64,000 nt of DNA, taken from positions 1 through 64,000 of the forward strand of contig CAZQCG010000025.1 in the NCBI GenBank assembly GCA_964592425.1, read 5' to 3'. The position numbers and the translations under genes are program-made. How positions within the stretch are numbered: position 1 is the first letter of the stretch; each line of letters begins with the position of its first letter. The notes below the pieces were generated by a model. That model ran no database searches and was not told the DNA's origin. It worked only from the letters and a program-made list of their open reading frames with translations. The stretch is from Viridilinea sp964592425. GTDB lineage: Bacteria; Chloroflexota; Chloroflexia; Chloroflexales; Chloroflexaceae. Shown here piece by piece: positions 22,379 through 31,677 of this stretch.

Positions 22379-23370
22379 TCACGCAGCTTCCCGGTGAACA
22401 CGGCGATAGAGGCGCTCCGTATCCTCACGTCGGCAGAGCTCGCTACCCGGCGTCATCACCGCCGCCGCGCCTGCGGCGACTCCAAAGCGGGCCGCCTCAC
22501 GTAGATCGAGCCCGCGCACGAGGCCTGCAACGATTCCCGCCACCATACTGTCGCCCGCGCCGACCTTGCTGCGAATCGGCACCGTCGGTGCCCGCAACCG
22601 CTCGCAGCCATCACCCGTCGCCAGCAAGGCCCCGGCAGCACCGAGCGAGACAACAACAGCGGTGCTGTGGCCTGATCCCACCAACTCGAGGGCTGCCTGC
22701 TCTACCGCATCTTCGTCATCAAGCACACGCCCCACCAGGAGTGCCAGTTCGCGCAAGTTTGGTTTGATCAGGAACAGTGAGGCACCGACCGCAGCCTGGA
22801 GCGCTGGCCCAGATGTATCGATGATCACCCGCGCCCCCAAGTCCCGCCCAAGGGTGGCGACCTGATAGTAGAAGTCGTCAGGCACGCCGGGAGGCAGACT
22901 GCCGCTCGCGATGATCACCGCTGGCGTAGGGCTGAGCGAGCCTGAGCGGCGAGGCAGGCCCGCCACTCAGGCTCGCTCAGCCCCGGGCCGGGCAGATTAA
23001 AGCGAAACTGCTGCCCGCTCAGCGCCTCAAGCACCGCGAAGCTCTCGCGCGTCGACCCCGCGATGGCGAGCGCGCGTTGCCGTAGGCCCTCCTGCTCAAG
23101 CAGTTTCTGGAGCAGAGCGCCCCGAGCCCCGCCAGCCGTGTAAAGCGCCAGCGACTGCTCGCCGAGGTTGCGCAGCGCCCTGGAGACGTTGATCCCGCCA
23201 CCACCAGGCTCATAGCGGGCCGCACTACAACGCAGCTTATGCTCGGGCACAACCTGATCCACGTCGGTGCTCACATCAACCGATGGGTTCATCGTCAGTG
23301 TGACGATAACCGGCACGCCACTATCTGGAGCGCTTAAGGAGGCGCTTGCTCCGAGTGAAGGGCCTTCCAT
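22379..23370 (-). pseudogene. pfkB: 6-phosphofructokinase PfkB, frameshifted
   Basis: Together the two frames make a full PfkB/ribokinase-family sugar kinase of about 320 residues. The start at 23370 has AGGAG eight bases upstream. The first frame covers TLTMNPSVDVSTDVD, PEHKLRCSAARYEPGGGGINVSR and RFNLPGPGLSEPEW, then stops at about 22915. The second frame carries VIIASGSLPPGVPDD, IKPNLREL, VVVSLGAAGALL and the catalytic VGAGDSMVAG, ending at 22379. It resembles E. coli Pfk-2 more closely than fruK. Joining the frames needs one inserted base (or two removed) inside a 16-bp-arm hairpin at 22931-22981. It is either a true mutation next to the island, a read error at the hairpin, or recoding; a pseudogene is the simplest call. 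Confidence 0.85.
22931..22981. repeat. 16-bp inverted duplication at the pfkB frameshift
   Basis: GCTGAGCGAGCCTGAG (22931-22946) and its exact complement (22966-22981) flank a 19-base loop. In gene order the first arm encodes the natural LSEPE of PfkB; the second arm lies where the reading frame changes. This looks like an inverted copy made by template switching. Confidence 0.7.
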
Positions 23371-23842
23371 CACGTTTCGCTCCTTGTCATGCGACTCTCT
23401 CAACTCAAACTGCCAGGTCAGTCTACAGCACATGCGGGCCGAACGCCATCAGCACATTTGCGTGAAGCCCTTCGCTAGAAGTAGCAGTGTCGTGGGACGA
23501 AATACATCGTTCCGATCGGCCTCTCCATAGCTGAACTCCATCCTCACGGAGGCTTTCAGAGAGGGCCTACCCTCCCTAGAACCCCACTTTTCTCCCTTAT
23601 AAGTAGTACGTTTTCTGGTATTTCTGCACCCTGGGAGCGCACATACCCCGCCCACCATATATAGGGATTGTAGCACCTGCCTCCCTGGGCAGTTATCATC
23701 AAGATTGCTGAACAACACTGCCAGCTGCGGCAACGAGGTCGCCACAGATGCGTGTGATTGGTGCCTTCGTCAAGAAGAACCTCAACCTCGCGCATGGACA
23801 CCCGAGGGGCCATCCGGCGGTAAGCCGACAGGAAACCAACAA
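23371..23842. other. Intergenic region between ppk1 and pfkB
   Basis: Holds the pfkB leader and presumably its promoter in the AT-richer part around 23580-23680. No coding frame with a convincing start or family resemblance was seen; the open frames here look random. No tRNA or repeat was found. Confidence 0.4.
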
Positions 23843-23862
23843 GGGCACGGCGCACCGTGCCC
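23843..23862 (-). terminator. Terminator of the tpiA-ppk1 run
   Basis: GGGCACGG-cgca-CCGTGCCC is a perfect 8-bp stem about 40 bases past the ppk1 stop. On the minus strand it is followed by TTGTTGG, a weak T-tract. Confidence 0.65.
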
Positions 23863-23899
23863 CCCTACCGCCCGCTTCGAGAAATGGTCGTAGTTCCCT

Positions 23900-26011
23900 T
23901 TAGCGATCCGGGATCATCCGTGAGGGCTGCTGGCTATCGATAGGCGGATCATCACCCGGTGCCAGCCGGGTATAGCTGCCATCAGAGGCCAGCACACGCG
24001 CTCGCAGATTATCATGCAGGTAGGTATCCAGCAGTGCCTCACGCACAAAACGCGCCAGGGTCGGGTCTTCAAGTGGGAAGAGCTCTTCGACACGCCGATC
24101 CAGGTTGCGCTCCATCATATCGGCGCTTCCGATATAGAGGTCGGAGGCCCCACCGTTGTGGAAGTAATAGATGCGGTGGTGCTCAAGGAACGGCCCAATA
24201 ATGCTGCGCACATAGATCGTCTCGCTCATACCCGGAATACCGGGCCGTAGGGCACACATCCCGCGAATGATCAGATCGACCCGCACACCCGCCTGCGAAG
24301 CCCGGTAGAGCGCATCAATGATACGCAGATCAACCAGGGCGTTCATCTTGAAGATCAGGTGTCCATCGCCAGCCACCCGCTGACGTTCGATCTCGCGATC
24401 GATCAGCTGGATCAGGCTCTGGCGCATAGTCACCGGAGCCACCAGCAGCTTGCGATAGGTGTCGCGCCGTCCATAAGCCGTCAGCGTATTAAACAGCTCG
24501 ATCACGTCGGCCGTCAGATCCTCGCGGCAGGTCAACAGACCCAGGTCGGTGTAGATACGGGCCGTCGCGGCGTTATAGTTGCCCGTACCCAGGTGCGCAT
24601 AACAGCGAAGGCCTTCTTGCTCCTGGCGTACTACCAGGGCCAGCTTGGCATGCACTTTCAGCCCCAACAGCCCATAGACGACATGGACGCCGGCCCGCTC
24701 CATCGCCCGCGCCCAGATGATGTTGTTCTCCTCATCGAAGCGCGCCTTCAACTCAACCACCGCCGTCACCTGCTTGCCCTGCTCGCGCGCCCGCATCAGG
24801 GCGCGCACAATTGGTGAATTACTGCCGACCCGGTAGAGCGTCTGCTTGATCGCCAGTACCTGCGGATCTTCAGCGGCCGCATTGATCAGGTCAATCACCG
24901 GTGAGAAGGAGTGATAGGGATGGTGCAGCAACACATCGCCAGCACGGATGACCTCGAAGATGTCATTGCCGCCTCGCAGCACCGCCGGGAGCACCGGCAC
25001 ATGCGGGCGATCCTTCAGGTCGGGCCGATCAAGGCGCGTCAGGCTCATCATGTCGCTCAGGCCCAGTGGTCCACGCAGCGTATAGAGATCAGTTGTCTCG
25101 ATCTTTAAGTTGGTCAACAACAGGTTGGCCACCCGCTCAGGCATCGAACGTTCAACTGTCAGGCGCACCACCTCACCGAAGCGCCGCTGGCGCACGCCCT
25201 GCTCAATCGTCTCAAGCAGATCGTCGGCCTCGTCCTCTTCGATCTCCATATCAGCGTTACGAGTGACGCGGAAGGGATAACTCTCGATCACCTCAACACC
25301 GGGAAAGAGGCTGGCCAGATTTGCCGCGATCACCTGCTCAATCCAGACAAAGCATGCCTGCCGCCTCGCTGGCACCTCCGGTGCTCCATCACACAGATCG
25401 GCGGGCAGCGCCACCAGCCGTGGTAGCACCTCAGGCACCTTCACACGCGCAAAGAGCTCACCCTTCTCATAGTCGCGGATCACCACCGCCAGGTTGAGAC
25501 TCAGGTTTGAGATGAAGGGAAAGGGCCGGCTGCTATCAAAGGCCAGCGGGGTCAGCACCGGAAAGATATGGTGCGAAAAATAGTCGCGCAGCCAATCACA
25601 CTGCCGACTGTTCAGCTCGCGATAGTCATAGAGATAGATGCCATGCTCGCGCAAACTCGGCAACAGGTCGTGCAGCAACAGGTCACGCTCCTGCTCAAGC
25701 AAAGGTAGCAACGCCCGGCGCACCTTGGCCAGTTGCTCGCTGGGGGTCAACCCATCAGCCGACTGGCGCTGTACCCCGGCACCGATCTGCTGCTTAATCC
25801 CACTCACGCGGATCATGAAGAACTCGTCCAGGTTGGCCGCCCAGATCGACAGGAACTTCACCCGTTCAAGCAGCGGATTACGCTTATCAAGCGCCTCTTC
25901 GATCACCCGGCGATTGAAGGCGATCCAGCTCTGCTCACGGTTCAGATAGGGTGATCGGCGGGCCGGTGGGGCTTCGTCGGCCCCTTCGGGTTGCTGTTCC
26001 TCAACGCTCAT
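23900..26011 (-). CDS. ppk1: Polyphosphate kinase 1
   Basis: 703 residues, the normal PPK1 length. It makes inorganic polyphosphate reversibly from ATP. The ATG at 26011 follows GGAGG by six bases and overlaps the end of surE by 11 bases; the longer frame would lie inside surE. Recognisable parts are the N-terminal YLNREQSWIAFNRRV, HHPYHSFSPV, DEENNIIWARAMERAG, KVHAK with the expected autophosphorylated His (about residue 454), YAHLGTGNYN and LEHHRIYYFHNGG with a second conserved His (about 611). It ends the run tpiA - corC-like - VWA - surE - ppk1, joining phosphate and nucleotide metabolism genes. Confidence 0.97.
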   Translation of the reverse strand: MSVEEQQPEGADEAPPARRSPYLNREQSWIAFNRRVIEEALDKRNPLLERVKFLSIWAANLDEFFMIRVSGIKQQIGAGVQRQSADGLTPSEQLAKVRRALLPLLEQERDLLLHDLLPSLREHGIYLYDYRELNSRQCDWLRDYFSHHIFPVLTPLAFDSSRPFPFISNLSLNLAVVIRDYEKGELFARVKVPEVLPRLVALPADLCDGAPEVPARRQACFVWIEQVIAANLASLFPGVEVIESYPFRVTRNADMEIEEDEADDLLETIEQGVRQRRFGEVVRLTVERSMPERVANLLLTNLKIETTDLYTLRGPLGLSDMMSLTRLDRPDLKDRPHVPVLPAVLRGGNDIFEVIRAGDVLLHHPYHSFSPVIDLINAAAEDPQVLAIKQTLYRVGSNSPIVRALMRAREQGKQVTAVVELKARFDEENNIIWARAMERAGVHVVYGLLGLKVHAKLALVVRQEQEGLRCYAHLGTGNYNAATARIYTDLGLLTCREDLTADVIELFNTLTAYGRRDTYRKLLVAPVTMRQSLIQLIDREIERQRVAGDGHLIFKMNALVDLRIIDALYRASQAGVRVDLIIRGMCALRPGIPGMSETIYVRSIIGPFLEHHRIYYFHNGGASDLYIGSADMMERNLDRRVEELFPLEDPTLARFVREALLDTYLHDNLRARVLASDGSYTRLAPGDDPPIDSQQPSRMIPDR

Positions 26012-26777
26012 TAGCGCCCTCCAGATCCCACTTGCGCAGATCCTCAAGCCAGCGATGGCTGGTCAGATCCATATGCACCGGGGTGATGCTGACATAACCT
26101 TCCGCAACCGCAGCAATATCGGTGCCCTCTTCGGGATGATCCTCCGGCTCCGACCCGCCGATCCAGTAGTAGGGCCGTCCCCGCGGGTCGTAGCGCACCA
26201 CCAACTCGTCGCGGTAGTCGCGCCGCCCGAGCCGGGCGATGCGCATGCCACGCACGGCTTCTGGTGGTCGCACCGGCACATTCATATTCAGCAGGATGCC
26301 GGGGGGCAGGCCAGACGTCGCCACTTTGCGCACCAGCCGGATCACCGCTGCCTGAGCTGCCCGAAAGTCCCAGCTATGCTCCTTGTTCTGGAGCTGCGAG
26401 ACGGCAATGCCCGGCAGGTTAAAAGCGATCCCCTCCATCGCCGCCGCCACCGTCCCCGAATAGAGCAGGTCGGTGCCCAGGTTCGCGCCCAGGTTGATCC
26501 CCGCAACGACCAGATCGGGCTTGCGCGGCAACAGGCCCATCACCGCCAGGGCCACACAATCGGCGGGGGTACCATCGCAGATCAGTGCCGGGCTGCCATC
26601 GGCCAGACTGCCCTCCCATGCGCGTAGCGGATCGAAGAGCTTACGATAGTGCCCGGCCGCACTCCAGTTGCGGTCGGGCGCAACCACCACTGTCTCACCC
26701 ACCTCCGCCAGGGCACTCCGCAGCGCCGTCAAACCCTCACTCTGGTAGCCATCATCGTTGGTGATCAGAATATACAT
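26001..26777 (-). CDS. surE: 5'/3'-nucleotidase SurE
   Basis: 258 residues. SurE is a metal-dependent survival-type phosphatase acting on nucleoside monophosphates and exopolyphosphate. The N-terminus MYILITNDDGYQSEGL holds the metal-binding NDD, and GTPADCVALAV and GINLGANLGTDLLYSGTV are the other signature blocks. Its 3' end overlaps ppk1 by 11 bases and it starts 11 bases after the VWA stop, so it is cotranscribed and probably translationally coupled. The neighbour Ppk1 makes polyphosphate, a possible SurE substrate. Confidence 0.96.
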   Translation of the reverse strand: MYILITNDDGYQSEGLTALRSALAEVGETVVVAPDRNWSAAGHYRKLFDPLRAWEGSLADGSPALICDGTPADCVALAVMGLLPRKPDLVVAGINLGANLGTDLLYSGTVAAAMEGIAFNLPGIAVSQLQNKEHSWDFRAAQAAVIRLVRKVATSGLPPGILLNMNVPVRPPEAVRGMRIARLGRRDYRDELVVRYDPRGRPYYWIGGSEPEDHPEEGTDIAAVAEGYVSITPVHMDLTSHRWLEDLRKWDLEGANER

Positions 26778-26788
26778 AGCGGGGCGGC

Positions 26789-28051
26789 CTATTCCTTCGG
26801 CAGATCGATATCACTCAGGCGTACCGTCTTCCGCCCCTGGAACTTAATCGTCTTCTGACCCTCGCTCGATAGCTGGCCCCCCTGCTCGAGGTTAGCGATC
26901 TCCTGCTGCATCGTCGCCGCCAGGTCGGTTTCACCCTGGCTCAGCAGGCGCGTCACCGCACTCTTCAGCTTCTGTGTCGCCCCCTGCACATCACCCTGGG
27001 CGAGATCCTGCAAGGCCCGCGTCTGCAACTTGAAGGCGCTCACCTTCTCAACAATATTCATCACCCCGGGGTTGACCTGGGCGATCTGAGCCTGGTCTTC
27101 GGTAAAGGTCAGCAGTAGGTCGGCGCGCGACTTCTCACCGCTCAGACCAAGCACCGGCACATCATAGCTCGTCTCGACCTGGCCCACACGGTAGGTGCCA
27201 GCCGCTCGCGGATCGACAAGCATCTCCACCAGCAGGGTGCGCCCCTGGCCGGTCTGCAATTCGCCAAGTGGCACACTCACATCACGGTCACTGATCGGGC
27301 GGTAGCCCAGGTTGGCGATCAGTGGGGTCACCTGCCAGACTGCCCGTGGCGTCACTCCCTGCACCAGGCGCAAGTTAAGCACAGCATTCTGCACGGCGGT
27401 ATTCTGGGCTTGCTGCACCGTATTCTGGAAAAACTCGGTGATCTCATCGGGGCGCGTAATGTAGTCGGCGGTGCCACCGGAGCGATTACCGATCTCGATC
27501 AGCAGATCTTCGTTCCAGTCTTTGCCCACCCCCAGCGCCGTAATCGGTACTCCGTTGCGCCCGGCATCCTCAGCCCGCAGCAGACACTCATTCTCCTGCT
27601 CAGTCTGCCCATCGGTTAAGAGCACCAGCCGGCGGATCGCCCCACTCCGATCTTTGGCAATCTCCCGCAAGGCCCGCTCCATCGCCGGGGCGATTTTGGT
27701 GCCGCCCGCATCACGGATGCGCGCAATCCGATCCTTCACCGCCGCCCGGTCGGTGGCTGGCGCAGCCGCCACAATCACCTCACAGCGATGATCAAAGATC
27801 ACCACGCTGACAAGATCCTTCGCATCGAGCCGATCAACCGCCATGGCCGTTGCCTGGCGCACCCGCTCGATCTTCTCGCCCTTCATCGAGCCGCTGCGGT
27901 CAAGCACAAAACAGACATTGATCGGCACGCGCACCTGGGCCAGCACCTGGGCCGGCTGTACCTCGATCAGCGCATAGATCACCTGCGGTGTCGTTGTCGC
28001 CGCCAGGTAGGGGCGGGCAAGCGTCGCCCGCAAAATCAATTCACCGGCCAT
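26789..28051 (-). CDS. Cytoplasmic VWA-domain protein
   Basis: 420 residues without signal peptide or membrane span. An N-terminal beta-rich segment (~1-45) leads into a VWA domain with a complete MIDAS site (FVLDRSGSMKGEK, later LLTDGQTEQ). Then comes a beta-sandwich region (~220-310) and a helical tail (VSAFKLQTRALQDLAQGDVQGATQKLKSAV). This layout is known in inter-alpha-trypsin-like or YfbK-like VWA proteins; the cellular role is unknown. It lies within the tpiA-ppk1 run, 17 bases after the CorC-like gene and 11 before surE. Confidence 0.85.
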   Translation of the reverse strand: MAGELILRATLARPYLAATTTPQVIYALIEVQPAQVLAQVRVPINVCFVLDRSGSMKGEKIERVRQATAMAVDRLDAKDLVSVVIFDHRCEVIVAAAPATDRAAVKDRIARIRDAGGTKIAPAMERALREIAKDRSGAIRRLVLLTDGQTEQENECLLRAEDAGRNGVPITALGVGKDWNEDLLIEIGNRSGGTADYITRPDEITEFFQNTVQQAQNTAVQNAVLNLRLVQGVTPRAVWQVTPLIANLGYRPISDRDVSVPLGELQTGQGRTLLVEMLVDPRAAGTYRVGQVETSYDVPVLGLSGEKSRADLLLTFTEDQAQIAQVNPGVMNIVEKVSAFKLQTRALQDLAQGDVQGATQKLKSAVTRLLSQGETDLAATMQQEIANLEQGGQLSSEGQKTIKFQGRKTVRLSDIDLPKE

Positions 28052-28068
28052 AGACAGACTCCTTACGC

Positions 28069-29388
28069 CTACATACTCGGCGCGTCAACCGCAGGCGGAT
28101 CGGCCGAGACGAGTAATTTGTCGATGCGCAGGCCATCCATATCAAGCACCTCAAAGCGCCAGCCGCCCCAATGCACAACATGGCCCGTATTAGGGATCTG
28201 GCCAATCAGCGAGATCACAAAGCCAGCCAGCGTATCGTAACGGTAGGTCTCTTCGTCGGGCAGTTCATTTACGCCCAATAACTGCTTAAACTCATCAATC
28301 GGCAATGACCCTTCAACCAGCAATGAGCCGTCCTCGCGCTGCACTACCGGCTCGGTTGAAGCCTCGTCAAACTCGTCGTCAATCTCGCCAACGATCTCCT
28401 CAAGCACATCCTCAAGCGTGACCACCCCCTCGATCCCGCCCTCTTCACCAACTACCAGCGCCATATGGCGCCGGCCTTTGCGGAAGGTCGCCAGCAGGGC
28501 CGAAGCCCGGCTATTCTCAGGCACATAGAGCGGTGGGGCCAACGCCTCGCGCACCCGCGCCTGGTCGCCCTGGCGTCGGTAGAGCATCAGCAGATCACGC
28601 ACATGCACAATTCCGGCGATCTGGTCGGGATTCTCCTCGTAGACCGGAAAGCGTGAGTAGCCGCTTGCAAGTAGTTCGTCAAGCACCGTGGCCAGCGTCG
28701 CGTCCGCCTCGACCATCTCAACATCGCGCCGAGGCGTCATAATATGGCGCACCGCCCGGTCGCTGAACTTGAAGATGCTCTCGATGAACTGCTGTTCCTG
28801 CGGTTCAACCGAGCCACCCTCAGCCCCTTCGCGCACCAGTGCGCGAATATCCTCCTCTGTCACCCCCGCCGTCGCGGCATTGCCCAGGCCAACCAGCCGC
28901 AGTATCAACTGGGTCGAGAAGGCCAGCAAGGCCACTACCGGGCTGCTCAGCTTAGCCACAAAGGCCATCAGCGGAGCGATCAGCGTGGCATAGGCTTCGG
29001 GCTTGAGGAGGGCAATCCGCTTCGGTACCAACTCGCCAAAGACAAGCGTCAGGTAGGTGATCAGCAACACCACCACCCCGAAGGCCACCTGGTCGGCATA
29101 CGGGCCAACCAGAGGCAGGCTTTGCAAGAAGGGTGCCACCTGGGCGGCAATGGTCGCGCCACCAAACGCACCAGTAAGCACGCCAATCAGCGTAATCCCT
29201 ACCTGCACCGCTGAGAGAAAGCGGTTCGGGTCATCCTGGAGCTTCAAGGCCGCCTGTGCGCCGCGCCCTCCGCTCTCAGCCTGCTGTTCGAGCCGGCCAC
29301 GCCTGGCACCGAGAATAGCCAACTCCGTACCAGCAAAGATCCCGTTCGCCAGGATCAGCCCCAGAATGACCACAACCTCAATTGACAT
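28069..29388 (-). CDS. CorC/HlyC-family membrane protein (DUF21-CBS-CorC)
   Basis: 439 residues. The DUF21 membrane domain (CNNM type; about four helices, residues 1-185) begins MSIEVVVILGLILANG. A pair of CBS domains follows (~200-325; MTPRRDVEMVEADATL and LEDVLEEIVGEIDDE), and a CorC_HlyC C-terminal domain covers ~345-425. Members transport or sense magnesium or other divalent ions; the haemolysin label is historic. It starts two bases after the tpiA stop, so the two are cotranscribed. Confidence 0.93.
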   Translation of the reverse strand: MSIEVVVILGLILANGIFAGTELAILGARRGRLEQQAESGGRGAQAALKLQDDPNRFLSAVQVGITLIGVLTGAFGGATIAAQVAPFLQSLPLVGPYADQVAFGVVVLLITYLTLVFGELVPKRIALLKPEAYATLIAPLMAFVAKLSSPVVALLAFSTQLILRLVGLGNAATAGVTEEDIRALVREGAEGGSVEPQEQQFIESIFKFSDRAVRHIMTPRRDVEMVEADATLATVLDELLASGYSRFPVYEENPDQIAGIVHVRDLLMLYRRQGDQARVREALAPPLYVPENSRASALLATFRKGRRHMALVVGEEGGIEGVVTLEDVLEEIVGEIDDEFDEASTEPVVQREDGSLLVEGSLPIDEFKQLLGVNELPDEETYRYDTLAGFVISLIGQIPNTGHVVHWGGWRFEVLDMDGLRIDKLLVSADPPAVDAPSM

Positions 29389-29390
29389 AG

Positions 29391-30143
29391 TTATTGGTAT
29401 TGAATGATCCGCAAGAAGCTGGCCGCCTTCAACGCGGCCCCACCGACCAGGGCCCCATCGATGTCGGGGCAGGCCATCAACTCATCGATATTATCTGGCT
29501 TAACACTACCACCATACTGAATCCGCATACCTGCCGCAACCTCCGCACCAAACTGCCCACCGAGCATGGCCCGGATGGCCGCATGCATCGCCTGGGCATC
29601 CTCAGGCGTGGCCGTATCACCCGTCCCAATTGCCCAGACTGGCTCGTAGGCTACCACCAGCCGGGCCGCCTCTGCGGCGCTGAGCCCGGTTAGCCCACCG
29701 CTGATCTGTCGCCCCACGACGGCCTCGGCTTGCCCCTGGTCACGCTCGCTCTTCAGCTCACCAACACAGACGATCGGGGTCAGCCCGGCCCCCAGCGCTG
29801 CACGAATCTTGCGATTGACGCCCTCGTCGGTCTCACCAAAGTACTGGCGGCGCTCGCTATGGCCGATGATCACATAGTTGCAACCTACGTCACTGAGCAT
29901 GCCGGCGCTAATTTCACCGGTAAAGGCACCTTGCGGCTCATGGTAGAGATTCTGCGCCCCCAGGCCGACACGGGTGCCGACCAGCAATGGACGCACGGCA
30001 TAGAGGGCCGTGAAGGGCGGACAGACCACCACCTCACGCCCACTCACATCCTCTAGGCCGGCCAGTAGCTCTTTCACAAGCTCAACCGCTTCGCCTACCG
30101 TCTTGTACAGCTTCCAGTTTCCGGCAATGATCGGCGTACGCAT
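29391..30143 (-). CDS. tpiA: Triosephosphate isomerase
   Basis: 250 residues, standard length. It interconverts dihydroxyacetone phosphate and glyceraldehyde 3-phosphate. Catalytic Lys lies in AGNWKLYKT, His in IGHSERRQYFGE and Glu in VAYEPVWAIGTG; the phosphate-gripping loop and IQYGGSVKPDN are intact. GGAGG is placed four bases before the ATG. It is the first gene of the run to ppk1. Confidence 0.98.
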   Translation of the reverse strand: MRTPIIAGNWKLYKTVGEAVELVKELLAGLEDVSGREVVVCPPFTALYAVRPLLVGTRVGLGAQNLYHEPQGAFTGEISAGMLSDVGCNYVIIGHSERRQYFGETDEGVNRKIRAALGAGLTPIVCVGELKSERDQGQAEAVVGRQISGGLTGLSAAEAARLVVAYEPVWAIGTGDTATPEDAQAMHAAIRAMLGGQFGAEVAAGMRIQYGGSVKPDNIDELMACPDIDGALVGGAALKAASFLRIIQYQ

Positions 30144-30163
30144 CGTGCCTCCCGGCGCTAGAT

Positions 30164-30188
30164 GCTCGCCGAAACGGTTTCGGCGAGC
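30164..30188 (-). terminator. Hairpin between the M50 protease gene and tpiA
   Basis: GCTCGCCGAAAC and its complement GTTTCGGCGAGC are separated by one base, a near-perfect 25-base palindrome 35 bases past the M50 stop. No T-tract follows on the minus strand, so it is an attenuating or RNA-stabilising hairpin rather than a textbook terminator. Confidence 0.45.
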
Positions 30189-30222
30189 GTCGCTCTTCTT
30201 CCAGACGATCAGCAGCGGCCCG

Positions 30223-30909
30223 TCATAACCCGAATGACAACCGCTGCACGAAATTGATCATCGCGGTCAACATCGCATCGCTTAACCCAAAGGAGAGCGC
30301 CACCCCAACGGCGGCCGTCACCGCAAACACCCGCCAGTCCCAGGCGAGTACCTTGGCCCCGTCGAAGGGACCAGCAGGAATCATATTGAACAGGCCGAGC
30401 CAGGCGTTAAACCTGAAGCCGACATAACAGGTCGTTACCAACCACATTGGTACCGGCAGGCCCGCCAGAGCCAGCAGCAGCAGGGCGAAGAGGAAGAGTA
30501 CCGCCAGCACCAGATTAGTAACCGGGCCAGCCAGGGCGATCAGGCCACTCTGCCGCTCGGTCAGGTAGCCACGGTGCCAGACGGCCCCGGGGGCAGCAAT
30601 AAAGAAGCCCGTAAAGGCGAGCACGATCGAGATCAGCAGCCAGCCGTCGTTGGCGATAAAGTGCGCCTCAGCCCCGTAAGTACGGGCCACAATCCGGTGG
30701 GCCAGTTCGTGCAAGACAAAACCGAGGCCACAGACCACCGCTGAGATCAGCAGGTTGAGCAGAAACTCGCCCGAAAGGAGCTGTGTTGCTCCCGTTTGCA
30801 CAATCGCAAAGGCCAGCGTTGAACCGGCCCAGGCTTTGAGCAGTTCAATATTATCGTTACGTGCGCCGAGGCTCACCTCATCCGTCGGCAGCGAGAAGAT
30901 ATCACGCAC
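30223..30909 (-). CDS. M50-family (site-2-protease-like) membrane metalloprotease
   Basis: 228 residues from a GTG with AGGAG six bases upstream. It carries the zinc motif HELAH in a hydrophobic helix (VLHELAHRIVARTYG) and a second motif NMIPAGPFDGAKV with the Asp third ligand; about six membrane helices. It lacks PDZ and CBS domains, like minimal archaeal and Chloroflexota S2P relatives. Such proteases cut membrane-bound substrates such as anti-sigma factors. A sigma factor is encoded about 200 bases away on the opposite strand, but a link is only suggestive. Confidence 0.85.
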   Translation of the reverse strand: MRDIFSLPTDEVSLGARNDNIELLKAWAGSTLAFAIVQTGATQLLSGEFLLNLLISAVVCGLGFVLHELAHRIVARTYGAEAHFIANDGWLLISIVLAFTGFFIAAPGAVWHRGYLTERQSGLIALAGPVTNLVLAVLFLFALLLLALAGLPVPMWLVTTCYVGFRFNAWLGLFNMIPAGPFDGAKVLAWDWRVFAVTAAVGVALSFGLSDAMLTAMINFVQRLSFGL

Positions 30910-31114
30910 ACTTCACTCCTGATGTGACCTGATGGATGCCATTGTTAGCATGGCTCATCCCATGCAGTGAGCAGCCCACTCCAATAAGCATTGTAGCATA
31001 CTGCGCTGTAGTGCGCAGGGCATCACGAAGCTACGACCAAGCCGTGACCCACCGATCGGTATGGCTACCGTACACTGCGGACAGGTTTAGCCGCTGATAT
31101 GTATGGAGGCCAGC

Positions 31115-31669
31115 ATGACTGCACCCAAGCTTCCGCACGACATCGTCCACCGGGCCCAGGCAGCCGACCCCCAGGCGCTCTCCACGATCTACGAGCACTA
31201 CGCACCAGCGATCTACCGCTACATCTACTATCGTGTCGGTGACGCTGATCTCGCCCGTGATATCCAGTCGGAGGTCTTTGTCCGCATGCTCGAGGGGATC
31301 GGACGCTACGAAGACCGCGGCTGGTCAATCGGTACATGGCTCTACAGCATCGCCCATGCCCGCACTGTCGATGGTCTACGCCGCCGTGAGCGCCAGAGCT
31401 ACGCCCCGCTCAACGAAGAAGATCTGATCGCTACCTGCATCGATGAGCAACTTGACCAGAGCCTCAGGGGCGCTGCGATCAAGCGGGCGCTCGCCCGCAT
31501 GGGCGAGGGCCAGCGCCGGGTGCTGCTCCTGCGCCACGTCTACGGTCTGTCGCTTGAAGAGACGGCCTGCCAGATGGGGCGCACCGTCGGCTCGATCAAG
31601 TCGCTCCAGCACCGCGCCCACGAGCGCTTCCGCCAGTTCTTCGACGAGGAGATGCACAATACCGCCTGA
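31115..31669 (+). CDS. ECF-type RNA polymerase sigma factor
   Basis: 184 residues from the ATG at 31115, chosen because GGAGG lies six bases before it, although an upstream in-frame ATG exists at 31103. Region 2 is visible as LSTIYEHYAPAIYRYIYYR and DLARDIQSEVFVRMLEGI and WLYSIAHARTVDGLRRRER. Region 4 follows as RRVLLLRHVYGLSLEETACQMGRT and VGSIKSLQHRAHERFR. No anti-sigma gene follows; the next gene is convergent. Control is therefore not obvious, unless the divergent M50 protease takes part. Confidence 0.9.
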   Translation: MTAPKLPHDIVHRAQAADPQALSTIYEHYAPAIYRYIYYRVGDADLARDIQSEVFVRMLEGIGRYEDRGWSIGTWLYSIAHARTVDGLRRRERQSYAPLNEEDLIATCIDEQLDQSLRGAAIKRALARMGEGQRRVLLLRHVYGLSLEETACQMGRTVGSIKSLQHRAHERFRQFFDEEMHNTA

Positions 31670-31677
31670 GCATCACC

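Noticed and set aside
22915..23433. Two separate small genes in the pfkB region
   Set aside because: Both parts match one PfkB protein end to end; a frameshifted single gene explains them better.
23449..23745. 98-codon minus-strand frame between pfkB and ppk1
   Set aside because: No ribosome site, no hydrophobic or domain pattern, and it crosses the probable promoter region.
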